From contig BSBN01001225.1 of the NCBI GenBank assembly GCA_027924645.1, positions 11,488,001 to 11,552,000 of the forward strand: a stretch of 64,000 nucleotides of DNA. The letters run 5' to 3'. The DNA comes from Cunninghamia lanceolata (Eukaryota > Streptophyta > Pinopsida > Cupressales > Cupressaceae). This document shows, piece by piece, positions 23,190 to 34,511 of this stretch (its first letter is position 1; the number at the start of each line of letters is the position of its first letter). Below the pieces are notes generated by a model that ran no database searches, was not told the origin of the DNA, and saw only the letters and a program-made list of their open reading frames with translations. Made by a program: the position numbers and the translations under genes.

Positions 23190-23480
23190 AAAGCCCCCGC
23201 AGACAATTTAAGTTTCGCAGACCATCGGACTCCCCACAACCCCGCCATCGTCCATCTCACGGCCTTTACTCTCCCCTCGTTGCCGCCCTCTCCGGCCACC
23301 GTGAGCACCACCATCCGCCACCCGTTCCCTACTACGCGGCCTACACTTCACCGCCAGCGACCACCTCTGCTCTGCCTCCTCACAAACTCAGAACCTCCAC
23401 CTTTGCGGCCTGTCCCACCTGCAGCCTCCTCCATTGCCGCCGCTGCCGCCATCCATTGGACCCTGCATAGCCATTCAAAA
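23190..23480. other. GC-rich island inside D, unknown origin
   Basis: About 290 bases, C-rich and rich in CCGCC and CG, in surroundings that are strongly AT-rich. Both forward frames give Pro/His/Ala-rich low-complexity peptides that I do not recognise. The base composition resembles a captured gene fragment, but no domain supports that. Confidence 0.5.
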
Positions 23481-24938
23481 CTAAGAAAAATATGTTAGGG
23501 TTTTTCTCCCAATGGAATTCAAAAGAAAATAATGAATGAGAATATAACAATATTCTATGTTATATAAAGAATAATATAAAATATAAGATTAAAATAAATT
23601 ATATATATATATATTGTTTGCCAACAATTTTTTAATTCATTTAAATAATAATATATATAGGTAAATATATATATAATTATATATATATATATATAATATC
23701 TATGGTAATTTTATAAAAAGAATAAATAAAATAGGGGCTATATATTTCAACGATAATATATATATATATATTAAATCAAACGGTAGGGGAAATGCGCTTT
23801 CAGGATTTAATAAATTTCATTTAAATTACGAAGAAAACGAAAAGAAAAATATATCTATAATTAAAAATGCAAATATGCATATATATACATTATATATGCT
23901 TATTTGCATTTATATAGATATGCATTTTTTTTAAATGCAATTAAGTCATCACAGGCATTCCATATGTGGCCATTGTAAACTCAGACTGTAGATGGAGTAA
24001 ACGTCCAATTGAGAAAAAGAGAGAGAAAGAGAAAGAAAAGTTATCCTTGAAAAAAAAAGAGGAGAAAATGCGCGGTATTTCTGAAATGGGCTAAGAGAAC
24101 TAAGTAGGTTTGACCTACCATTAATCCTAATTAGGAACAACTTAATTATCAAAATTAATTCAAATGTTGAATTAAACTAGAGCGGAAACCTAGGAGACTG
24201 TGTCAAGCGAAGTTAGTGAACCCTGTTTAAGTGATCTAGTCTACCAAGAAATTAGGAATAATGTAAAGGATGCAGTGATAACTCTGATTGATAGAGAATG
24301 GGAAGAAAAGCAGGATAAACATAAAGAAACCTTACAAAATGGAAAAAGAATGTGATAGAAATACAATCAAAATTAAATTTCAGAGAAACGGAAGAGAGGG
24401 CAAATGAACGGGCTTTGTTGAAAATGCTAAGTCTGAAGAAGGAGAAATTAATATTAAATTTTAGAAAATGTGAAAGAGAACAGATGATCAGACTTTGTTG
24501 AAAAATGCCCCATTAACTTAATTAATTGTTTTACCAATGTAATTAGTGGAATTAACCTAAGTCAAGAAACCACGTGATCAAGATCAATGTTTGTGTAATA
24601 AATCCCACTCACGCCCGTGAGGCGTTATGCTGTCTAATTCTTCTGGAATCTAGGGTTTAGAAGCTTAGAAAGTTCAACCCTTGTAGCGACGTCAACTGCG
24701 TCGCGAAGACCCCCTTGTTGGTCTTCTTGCATTTGGGTATGTGGACATGTGTGTTACCCCGCTAACAACTATTTTGTTTACGCCTTAAGCGTACGCCACC
24801 GAGCACGCTTACGTGTGCGAGGGGGTTTCTAGGGAAGCATGGGAAAATTTTTGATATTTCGTGTCATGACCACATGACACATGTGGACATGACACGTGGG
24901 ATGTGTGTTGTGACCGCATGGGAAATGTGGGTATGACA

Positions 24939-24943
24939 TTGCG
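24939..24943. repeat. Target site duplication of D, right copy
   Basis: TTGCG after D's terminal ATGACA; B's leader resumes. Confidence 0.85.
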
Positions 24944-25676
24944 CATACAACATATTTTGTTGTGCATTTAATCCTACTACGCATATAAACAATCTTGCCA
25001 CGCATCTGAATAATTTTACTGCGCATATAACCTTTCAGCACATTTGACACAGAACAACACATTCAAACCACAGTATTGCACTTTTAAACTCAACCAGTCC
25101 TGCACATTTGACCCACAAAGTTGTGCAATTGACCCGTTATTCTGCGCTTTTGAAGCTGCGCATCTAAAACAGAGGCATATTGTCAGTTTTAGGTACCCTT
25201 TTTGCTATAGTTTCACCTTGAAAAATTAGTATACCATGCAAATACCTTTCCATATCATTTTCGCAAACATACTCTTTTCACATCATAGCCTTGCTATAAA
25301 AACAGCTCAAAATCAAACCACAACTTGCTTCTAGGACCTAGTTGATACTCTACCAACCCAAGCAAGAGCTAGTTAGTTTTATAACAAGATTTCAAATCAT
25401 CCTTCTCAACAAAACTATAGTAGTGTAACCTTGACAAGAAAATAGTCCTCATCAAATAGCAGTGTCAATCTATTCCTATTTGGACTACCACTTGTATCGA
25501 CACTTCAATAGCTATTAGATATTATAGGTCAAGATTTACCGTGTTTGAGACAAGCAAAGAATCAACAAAAACCTTAGCAAAATTAATTCCAATCAAACTC
25601 ACCTTCTAGCATATCAAACCTCTAATCAAAAGTCAAAATCCAACAAATCTCATTTCATCCCATCCCAAAATCTTGC
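24944..25676 (+). other. Leader of B, second part
   Basis: Untranslated leader up to the gag start. It begins with about twelve GCGCAT-like units (to about 25170) and then AT-rich sequence. The short ORF at 25044-25229 lies in the array and is not a gene. Confidence 0.6.
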
Positions 25677-27536
25677 ATGGTGCAAACTAGATCTCAATCA
25701 AAACAAAAGAAAAACATGGACAACCTTAACAATAATATACCCAATCTGGATGATGAGGAAGTCTCTCAAGAGGAAATCCTTCAACAACTCCAAGACCCTA
25801 AGTTCCAAAAGATAATGGATAGAGTTGTTGTTGCCGATCCCCAAAAGTATTTCCTCATGCTTGCTCAACAAGGAGCAAAGCTACCCGCAGACTTTGATAT
25901 CTCTAATCTACGAGAGACTAATGCCTCAAATGAAGTTGAGTCATCCAAATAGGGCTCCAAAACTGAAAAGAAGACTCCAAAAATAGAAAAGGCTAAGGAT
26001 ACACTTAATCCTTTGGATGCATTGACAACTCAAATCCAAGCCTTACAACAGCAATTGGTAGATAGCCAAAGTGGAACTACAATGAAACATTATTCGCTTG
26101 AAGATATCTCACCTTACCCATTTGACAAATCCTTGAACATGATACCTTTTCATATAAGATCTGAAGTGCCAAAATTTGACAAGTATAGAGGAAAAGGAGA
26201 TCCTAGAGATCATATCAGGGAATTCAGTGTGGCTTGTCTTGAAGTCACCCACAATGAAACTTATCTAATGCGACTATTCCCTAGAAGCCTAGGAGGACAA
26301 GCTATGGAGTGGTTTTCACGTCTACCTCCCAGCATCCACACCTTTAACAAATTAGTGGATAAATTTGTCACACATTTCTCTTATAACATAGAACATGAAA
26401 TCTCCATGCTAGACCTTTGCAATACTAAACAAAAAGGAAGAGAATCATTTGCATCTTTCCTACAAAGATGGAGACAAATTGTGAGCAAGTGTCCCTATCA
26501 CATACCTAAAAAATAAATGATAGAAATGTCCGTGCATAATTTGTCCATTGAGCTAAGCTACCAAATACAAATTCAATGTCCATCAACTTTTAGTAAGGTC
26601 ATTGAGATGGGGCTTCTCATTGAGAATGCCTTGATAATGAAGGGGCAAGTAAAGATATACAAAGGCACCCCAAGCTCTGATAACAATGCAGATAAGTTGA
26701 GGTTTTGGACTAAAAAAAAACCCATAGTGAATGATGGTGTGGTAGATGCAAAACATGCGACACTAAAGCAACCTATTTTCAACCTATCCAATCCACAGAA
26801 TAACGCACCATCTACCATGCCTCAAGGCACTGAACAAAAACAAAACAACTTCCCACCAAGAAGAAAGTTCACACAACTTGGTGAATCACTTGAATCTGCA
26901 CTGAGAAAGTTAATTGGGGGCAACATGATCACACTTCCACCGGTGCATGAATACAAACCCAAGTTCAAATCTCCTTAGTGGAATGAAAATGAATTTTGCG
27001 AATACCATAGGAGCAAAGGTCATAAAACCAATGATTGTATGAAACTTAAGCATGTCATTCAAGACCTTCTTGACCAAAAGTGCATATCCATTAATGAAGG
27101 ACATACTACCAACGATGAACATATAGCATTCAAGAATCCTCTTCCTCATTACGAGAAGGGAGGATCTTCAAACCAAAACAATAAAAATGACGCTGAGAAA
27201 GTAAGCTATAACAATGCTTCTTTTGATTACACCATCAATCATATTTCCCAAAGTGATTCACATATTAATGTGATCACCATCAATGATCAACCTAATTGTA
27301 ATGTGACCACACGTCGTGGAAACATAACTCTACAAGGAGCTCAACTGAAACCATCTTCCACATCCAAGTCATCTTCCACCTCAAATCAGTATAGCATTAT
27401 CGACCAACTTCACAAAACACCTACGCATATATTCATCTTGGAGTTATTGCGTTTGTCACCTTCCCATAAAGCCATTTTAGAAAAAGCTCTCTTGGAGACA
27501 ACGGTTCCTACAAACCTTGCCCAAGATCAATTCTAG
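25677..27536 (+). pseudogene. Gag of B (Tat-like)
   Basis: ATG at 25677 gives MVQTRSQSKQKKN, a typical gypsy gag start. The capsid-like region is at about 26090-26610 (FDKYRGKGDPRDHIREFSVA, GGQAMEWFSRLPPSI, FASFLQRWRQ), and the CEYHRSKGHKTNDCMKLK zinc-binding segment typical of Tat-type elements is at about 26998-27051. All in one frame, broken at 25950 (TAG), 26514 (TAA) and 26976 (TAG); the last lies in SP-WNEN where Gln is usual. Gag would package B's RNA. Confidence 0.9.
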
Positions 27537-28028
27537 GCTATAGTAGGCCATCTCACCACACCGCATTTCCTATCCTTCATTGAGAAGGATGACATGTCAA
27601 TAAATCAACCACACAATGCATCCCTACACATTGAGGCCCTAATACATAAGCACATAATAAAAAGGGTCCTGATAGATGGAGGGGTTGGTTTGAACATTTG
27701 TACACTAAAGTTAATCCTTGCATTGGGGTTTTCTGAAAATGTATTTGATCCCAAGAAAAAGATAACCATCAAGGCATATGATGAGGAAGAAAGAACCTCC
27801 AAAGGAACGGTGGTTTTGCCAATACGAGTGGGACTGGTAGAAAAAAATGTAGTGTGCCAAGTTCTCGACATGGAGCTTGCATATAAAATTCTTCTAGGTA
27901 GACCTTGGATCCATGCAATGAAGGTTGTCCCATCAACGTATCACCAATGTATCAAGTTCTCATATAATGGTCAAGAAATAACCATACAAGGGGACCCCAA
28001 TCCTTTTCAATATTGCAATACCATATAG
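27537..28028 (+). pseudogene. Aspartic protease of B
   Basis: Same frame as gag, after a TAG at 27534. Active-site motif VLIDGGVGLNICT with Asp at 27675-27677 (the DGG form is common in this lineage), then LALGF, VVLPIRVGL and LLGRPWIHAMKVVPSTYHQC, the protease C-terminal hallmark. Ends at TAG 28026. It would process the polyprotein. Confidence 0.9.
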
Positions 28029-28389
28029 TCTAAACCAGATGTTGTGATACCCACCAATAGAGTAGCTTCTTCTTCCTCCAACCAAGGGGATCCAAGTTCC
28101 TTAGCTTCTACCTTAAAATCATCAGAGCTTGAAATCAAGGTCAAAGACAAGGGTGTCGAGGAGTATGTTATAGAACAATCTTTCTCTCTAGCATAATTGC
28201 CACTATCACCAAAGTCTTATGGGAGACCATCCCCGAACAAAGCTAAGTCACTTGAGACTCCCATGGGTCCTTTCATTAGATGGGGAAGCCTATCTGATGA
28301 GAGTGATGAGAAAGATGTCTTGCAATGGATTTTCAAAGATAAAGATAGTAAAACCATACCAGAGGACCAACAACCTAAGCTTCCTACAG

Positions 28390-28560
28390 ACAGTATGGTC
28401 AAGGATTTTCCATGTTGCAAAGGATGGGATATAATGGTCATGGTCCCATAGGACTAAGAAAGGATGGTATCATAGAACCTATCAAACCCCCTACTCAAAT
28501 AGCCCAAGACACTATTGGGTTAGGATACCAAGGTAAGCAGAAGGACAAAGGCAAAGGTAA
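28390..28560 (+). pseudogene. G-patch-like segment after protease (B)
   Basis: In frame from 28412 the peptide MLQRMGYNGHGPIGLRKDG is followed by IIEPIKP and GLGYQG. The pattern (Met-Gly-Tyr, Gly-rich, then G-hydrophobic-EPI) fits the G-patch motif, an RNA-binding module that follows protease in some retroelements. It is one frame off the protease, so an indel lies between 28197 and 28412. Without a profile search this stays a pattern match. Confidence 0.6.
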
Positions 28561-29290
28561 ACAAAGGTGGAAGACAACAAGCAACTACCACTAACTTTGT
28601 GGAGCAAATCCACCATTTACAAGAGGCTACTGAAATTGATTCAAATGAGTATGAGTGGGATATCCTCTCTAAGATGTCTTGAGAAGACAAAGGGATTGAT
28701 GTGGTCCAACGATATAGCAATACTCCAACAATGCATGAGGGACAAAGCTCTAGGGCTAGACCGCTAGAGTCCGGACTGCAATATGACGAGAACAAATTTC
28801 GTGAAGAGAGTACGATATCAAGCTTGATGAACCAACTTGAGGAGAGTACCATAATAGACCTCATTAATACCTCATCCCATTCAAATGAATCCTTCATCCT
28901 AACCATAACTACCCTTGAGTCTGATCAACCTGATGATCCCTTACCTCTTGTCCACCCTGAATTAATAGATTGGGATCTATCTGAAACATCACTTGAGCTT
29001 GACACCTTTGAAAATGATGATGCCATCATTGACTGCCTAGAGCTTAGAGAAAACTTACCCACAGGAGACCATAAGGTTGGCTTCCCCATCAACCTTAATG
29101 ACAAGGCATACTTCAGAGAGAGTGCCAATCCTTTCAGTCGTAAAAATGTCAAAATAAAAATGAGATCTAATGGTGAAAACCGCTCTGCGGTAGTATTAGA
29201 TCATGAAAAGAGAAAATGAAAAGACGTATCTGAAGGTGAAAACCTCTCTGAGATGTCGATGGATGAAAGGCTTGACCCTCTCCCCCTTTA
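28561..29290 (+). pseudogene. Linker between G-patch and RT (B)
   Basis: An acidic, Ser/Asp/Glu-rich segment in the gag frame (for example 28701-29219: LINTSSHSNESF, LELDTFENDDAIIDCLELR, KAYFRESANPFSR) with stops and a frame change. Variable linkers of this kind precede RT in Tat-like elements. No catalytic domain is visible. Confidence 0.65.
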
Positions 29291-30230
29291 TGCACATCTA
29301 GAAAGATCTTTCAGTATTGATTGAACCAGCAAAACCAGTCAACATTGGCATAGAGGCACATCCAAAACTCCTTTATCAAGTAGAGTCATTAACTACACAT
29401 GAAATAATAGAGTTTACTGAGTTCTATAGAAGAAAACAAATAAACTTTGCTTGGTCTTATGCTAATATGCTAGGTATTGACCCTGATCTAATAATGCACC
29501 ATCTGTCACTAGCCCAGGGGCTAAGCTGGTTAAACAGAAGCTAGGGAAAATGCATCCCCACATAGCTTTAATGGTAAAAGAAGAGCTCAAGAAGTTACTA
29601 GATGTGGGGTTCATTAGATCCATTGACTACCTAGAGTGGGTCTGTAATATTGTACCTATTTTAAAGCTTGACAAGAGAATCAGAATATGCAACGACTTCA
29701 GGTATTTAAATAAGGCTTGTCTGAAAGATGATTTTGCTTTACCAAACATTGATATCATCGTTGACCTCACAGCAGGTCACACCATGTTGTCCTTAACGGA
29801 TGGTTTCTTTGGATATAACCAAATCAAGATAGCACTAGAGGATCAACATAAAATAGCATTCACATGTCCATGGGGCACCTATTGTTGGTGCGTTATGCCA
29901 TTCGGTCTCAAGAATGCAGGAGCAACATACTAGTGAGCAATGACAACGATCTTCCATGATATGATGCATACCATCATGGAGGATTATGTTGATGATATCT
30001 TAGGGAAATCAATCACCAGAGAGAGACATCTTGAAGTCTTAGACAAAATATTCACAAGACTAGAGCAGTTCAATGTATGGTTGAATCCTAAAAAGTGTGT
30101 TTTCAGAGTAACATCTGGAAAACTGCTTAGATACATCGTATCGGCAAACAGAATAGAGGTGGACCTGGCAAAGGTCAAAGAAATTATGGAAATGCCACCA
30201 CCAAAGAATCTGAGTCAGATTTACAGGGCA
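29291..30230 (+). pseudogene. Reverse transcriptase of B
   Basis: NFAWSYANMLGIDPDLIMHHL (29317 frame) shifts frame to MVKEELKKLLDVGFIRSI, RICNDFRYLNKACLKDDFALP, LSLTDGFFGYNQIKI, PWGTYCWCVMPFGLKNAGATY, then TAG TGA at 29931-29936, where Gln-Arg is usual, and the catalytic YVDD at 29985-29996, NPKKCVF and LLRYIVS. Two adjacent stops both explained by C-to-T are notable. Not functional. Confidence 0.93.
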
Positions 30231-30560
30231 AGTTACAGTCTATTAGAAGGTTCATCTCCCAACTGGCAGACAAGTGTCATCCATTCTCACATCTGCTGCA
30301 TAAAAATGTTCCATTCAAATGGGATGATAATTGTAAGCAAGCATTTCAGTGCCTAAAAGAATATCTCATGAGTCCACCAATCCTAATACAACCAATTCAA
30401 GGCAAACTTCTACTGTTATATATCTCAGCTACACCCACAGCTTTGGGAGCATTGCTAGCACAAGAAAACCATGAAGGAAAAGAGAAAGCAATCTACTATA
30501 GCAGTAGGACATTAGTAGGTTATGAGCTTCAGTACACACCAATTAAAAGGGCATGCCTTG
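30231..30560 (+). pseudogene. RNase H of B, 5' part
   Basis: A third frame carries the RT connection (IRRFISQLADKCHPFSHLL) and the RNase H start PPILIQPIQGKLLLLYIS, TALGALLAQE, KAIYYSSRTL, ELQYTPIKRACLVLVF. The reading frame stops at 30560 because element C is inserted in the codons after CLVLVF; it continues at 41719. Confidence 0.9.
30556..30560. repeat. Target site duplication of C, left copy
   Basis: CCTTG before TGTTGGTTTTTT; identical copy at 41719-41723. Confidence 0.95.
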
Positions 30561-32735
30561 TGTTGGTTTTTTCCTAGACTGGATGCTTATTCCCAGATTT
30601 CCCTACAAGGTAGCCATCAGTGATCAACAGGATCTCTGGGCCAGGGGCCAACAGTGTAGGAGATAGACTCTATATTTTATCTCCTCTTCTTCTTCAGGCT
30701 CTGCAAGACCTAGGGGGGTATTCCCTACTCAACATCCATGAGATACGCATACAAGGATTGGGATGCTATCAGAAATCAGATAAGTCTTCCTGTAAGTAGA
30801 CCAAAACTGAAAGATAAGAGCAAAGGGGCTAGCTTTGGGCCTATTTGCAGTTGTAGACAGAGGACTGAGGATCCTAAAACTAATTCTAATGTCCTAATGG
30901 TTGTTTTAGAGTTTGATTATGATTTTGAGTTTGGATGCAAAGCTGGACATGGTTGTAACACAAACACAAAGCAAGATTGGTGCCTATCCAGGGCCTGGAG
31001 TCAATAGACATACACCTGTGAATGATCAGCATGAATGGCTAAAACTAGATTTCAGGGGGATATATATGATACCTACCTTACAGATATCTCCCAATACAGA
31101 GTGTTAAGTTATCTCTACTTATGGCATCCCTAGTGCAGTATACCCTTCCCAATGTTCAACCTGAAAATAGTTTAATCTACCCCTTGAGTAGAAGTTAAGA
31201 GATCATACATTCAACACAGGAATTCTATGTTCTAGAGTCTCAAATATTGCTTAAATATCCAGACTCAGAAGAAAGATACATGCAATACTGGAGACAGAAT
31301 TAACAAAACACATGCAAACATAGCATTATTCATACAAGATTAACCATGAAATCAGTGGGTTCATGCCAAAACATACAACAAGAGATACATAAACTCACAG
31401 GTTTAGCTGTACAGAGCAACCAGATCAGTTTGTTTTGAATTACAGAGCCAAAAATATTCAACTTTCAACAACCTAAAAATGAGTAACACTTCCTGCTTAT
31501 AACAGCCAGAAAGTGTACTACAACAATTAATTACATGGCTATTACAAAATCTGCCAGATACAGATCCTTCAAAGGAATGGCGCTCAAAATTTATTACAGC
31601 AATAGACAGAGGAACCTCAAGCCACGTGCCACTATCTGGAAGTCTTCATTCAAAAATTGGGTGACCTAACCATGTGTACCATTGTCCACATCCCTGCACC
31701 GTCGCCATTAAGGGTCTCAACCACCCGCGGTCACCTGAAAAATTGTCGCTGCATTCAAAAAGGAATTCCCGCCAAAACACATTCTATCGCGGGTTCAAAC
31801 TACACAGGGGAATAATCCCACATTGGTGCCACGGAGACAACTTTAGTATTTTAAAAATATGGCCGCATGCATACCAAGTGTCGAGCGTTTTTGCCGCGCT
31901 CGACACACATGCCTTCGTCAAAACCCATCGCCGTGACACAAACCATCGGCCCAACCCACGAATCCTTCGCCGACCTCATCAGTCTGGCCGATACAACACT
32001 ACGCTCCCTTCTGTCGGCCAGACATAGACCATCGGGCTAGCCCTCCAGACCTCCACCGACAGACCAACTCTCACCGATGACCAAAAGAAACACATTTCCC
32101 CATCGGCCAGAGAAAGGCCATCGGAGCAACACCAAGCCCCTCCGCCGATAACATAAGTCACCCTGATAACCTTCAAAACATCCCTTCGTCGGTGTGACCC
32201 ACGCCGATAACATCACATCGGCCAAACATCCACATATCGGCAGCTCCCAAAAAACCTTCGCCGATGACAACTGTCTCGCCGATCGCTACTCCATACTCCG
32301 CTGTCGGTGTGACCAACACCATCGGCCAACCCAAAAGTCTCCCCGCCGATACGCCGAGTCACACCGAAGACCACCATCAACTCCGTCATCGGCCAGAGAA
32401 AGAGTATGCTACAGCGATGTCTCCCGATCGGCAAGAAAAACATCATCGGCCAAGCATCTCAAAGTCGACCCGATACTCAATCTCACTCCGATGGCACTCC
32501 CCATCGGGGTGACTTCCCTCCATCAGCAAACTACAAAAGACCTCTGCCGATATGCTAAATCTCGCCGATGAACACTTAACTCATCCCCCATCGGCATGAC
32601 CAACGCCGTCGGTGGAACCATAATATCCTTTGCCGATAGGCAATAGTCTTGGCGATGGACAAGAACACTTAGGGTTTGAAAGAAGAAACCCTCCAACAAG
32701 CAAGCTCAGCCTCCAGGCCAAAATGAGCACCAACA
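30561..32735 (-). repeat. Left (3') LTR of C
   Basis: TGTTGGTTTTTT .. GCACCAACA on the plus strand, equal in length to 39544-41718. It holds the GCCGAT/ATCGGC-rich array (about 31930-32660) and an AT-richer remainder. ORFs on both strands (for example 31674-32027, 32194-32571) recur in the other LTR with matching changes and carry no domain; I treat them as chance ORFs in GC-richer DNA. Confidence 0.96.
31930..32660. repeat. GCCGAT/ATCGGC-rich array in C's left LTR
   Basis: I count 21 exact TCGGC or GCCGA cores in about 730 bases, in both orientations, plus a dozen or more one-mismatch variants. Spacing is irregular, so it is a motif cluster, not a simple tandem repeat. The copy in the right LTR spans about 40913-41643. 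Confidence 0.85.
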
Positions 32736-32881
32736 CTGGCTCCGAATGGGGACGTGCAGGTGAAAACCTGCAGCGAGAACCAGATCTCCGAGCAGACCAA
32801 GCAAAAAACCAAAAAGCACGAACTGCACAAGGCATTTACACTATATACATGTTTTTACAAATGTGCACAGTGACAAGTCAT

Positions 32882-33712
32882 CTATGCAAAATAGAACTTA
32901 AGGAATTGGCCATGCACAGGCAATTCCAGAACTTCACCATCTAGGGCCTGGAGGAAATAAGAATCCTCCCCATGAGCACTGCAAATCTGATATGGGCCCA
33001 TCCATAAGGGTTCAAATTTACCATGTTTACCCTTTTCTTGACCTTTTGCATTCCAAATGAGCACCAGATCATTGACTTGAAACTTCCTTTTTATAGCTCT
33101 CCTGTCAAACTGATATTTCACATCTTGTTGTCTCTTGAGATTAATCTGGTGGGCTTTCCTTCTATTTTCATCCAGTGCAACCAACTGGTTCACCCTTTCT
33201 GTCATGGAGTCTTCAATCTCCTCATCATTTTCCTGGATGAATCTATAAACTGGTAGGAGATTGTTTATGGGCAATCTGGCTGATGCACCATATACTAGCT
33301 CAAAGGGTGACATCCCAATAGCCCTTTTCACTGTCACTCTGTCAGCCCATATGGCTAACTTCAATTTTGAGTCCCAAGCTCTCTTGTTCTTGTCCAGTAT
33401 CCTCTTGATAATTTTCATGATGCTTTTATTGCTTGATTCTGCTTGACCATTCCCTTGTGGGTGATATGGTGATGCATATGATAAATTTATCCCATACCTG
33501 TTGCAAAAATCAACAAATTCACCTGATCTGAAGCACATAGCATTATCAGTGACTATTTTGAATGGTACTCCAAACCTGATGATAATATTTTCTAGCATGA
33601 AATCTGTCACCACCTTACTTGTAGCTCTCTTAGTTGGAATGGCCTCAATCCATTTGGTAAAGTAATCAGTTGCCACCAAAATCCAACTGTCCCCCACTTG
33701 ATTTGTCTGCAA
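32882..33712 (-). pseudogene. Integrase core and C-terminus of C
   Basis: The catalytic residues are all present: first Asp at about 33726-33728 (WGIDFIG, in the upstream frame), second Asp 33545-33547 (VTDNAMCF), Glu 33437-33439 (GQAESSNK), with 35 residues between the last two. Then FELVYGASARLP and the C-terminal GPYQI..LQALDGEVL segment ending LKFYFA. A frameshift at about 33670-33710 separates it from the zinc-binding part upstream. Confidence 0.92.
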
Positions 33713-34511
33713 TTTCCCCTATGAAGTCAATTCCCCATTGCTGAAATGGAGCATCCACAGTTACAGTCCTGAGGGGTAAAGCACCATCATATTTCAACTT
33801 TCCTGAAAATCTTTGGTAAGGGTCACACTTCCTCACTAACCTTTGTGCATCTGAAAAGAGAGTGGGCCACCAATATCCTGCTCTGAGAATTTTATGAGCT
33901 GTTGTTTGGGTAGTATAATGTCCACCACACAATCCTTTATGCATATCAATCAAAACATTGTTAGCCATATCCTCATCCACACATCTCAGCAGCACACCAT
34001 CAGGGTTTTTCCAGTATAGATCACCTTGAACAATAACATACCTGATTGCATGTAACTTTAAAGTCCTCTTTTGACTGTCACTGAAATGGGAAGGACAATT
34101 CAGATTTTGCAAGTAGTAGATAATATCCTTGTACCATTCAGATCCTGATACATTTACACTCTCATTTTGGACTGCATTAACTTGGCATGCTTCCAAGTTT
34201 GACTGTGCCATCATCTTGGCTAATCCTTGTCCTCTTACCAACTTGGTAACTTGTATGTCTATGTTAAACTCTTGCAGTTTGTTTATCCATCTGCACCTTC
34301 TTCCAGTCACCTCCTGCTGAGTGAATATGTCTTTGACTGCTGCATGGGGTACATATGCAATTATATATGATCCTACCAAGTATGGTCTAAAACTTTTGAT
34401 GGCTCTGACTAGTGCATATGCCTATTTTTCCATAATATCATACTTCAACTCAGAGGCCTGCAAGGACATACTGAAGAAAGTGATGGGCTGTTCAAAACCA
34501 TCTTCGTTTTT
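33666..34511 (-). pseudogene. RNase H C-terminus and integrase N-terminus of C
   Basis: Continues the RT frame through two TAG codons (34512-34514 and near 34420) where CAG is expected. RNase H remnants: QPITFFSMSLQASELKYDI, AYALVRAIKSFRPYLVGS, GRRCRWINKLQEFNI. Integrase zinc region: DMHKGLCGGHYTTQTTAHKI, GYWWPTLFSDAQRLVRKC, where the last Cys of HHCC appears changed (CDPYQ). The WGIDFIG start of the integrase core is at its end. Confidence 0.88.

Noticed and set aside
23099..23498. Two overlapping forward ORFs rich in Pro/His/Ala in D
   Set aside because: Low complexity, overlapping frames, no domain; kept only as a composition island.
31674..32835. Several ORFs on both strands in C's LTRs (also at 40657-41682)
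   Set aside because: They overlap in opposite frames, lie in LTR sequence, and result from few stops in a CpG-rich block.
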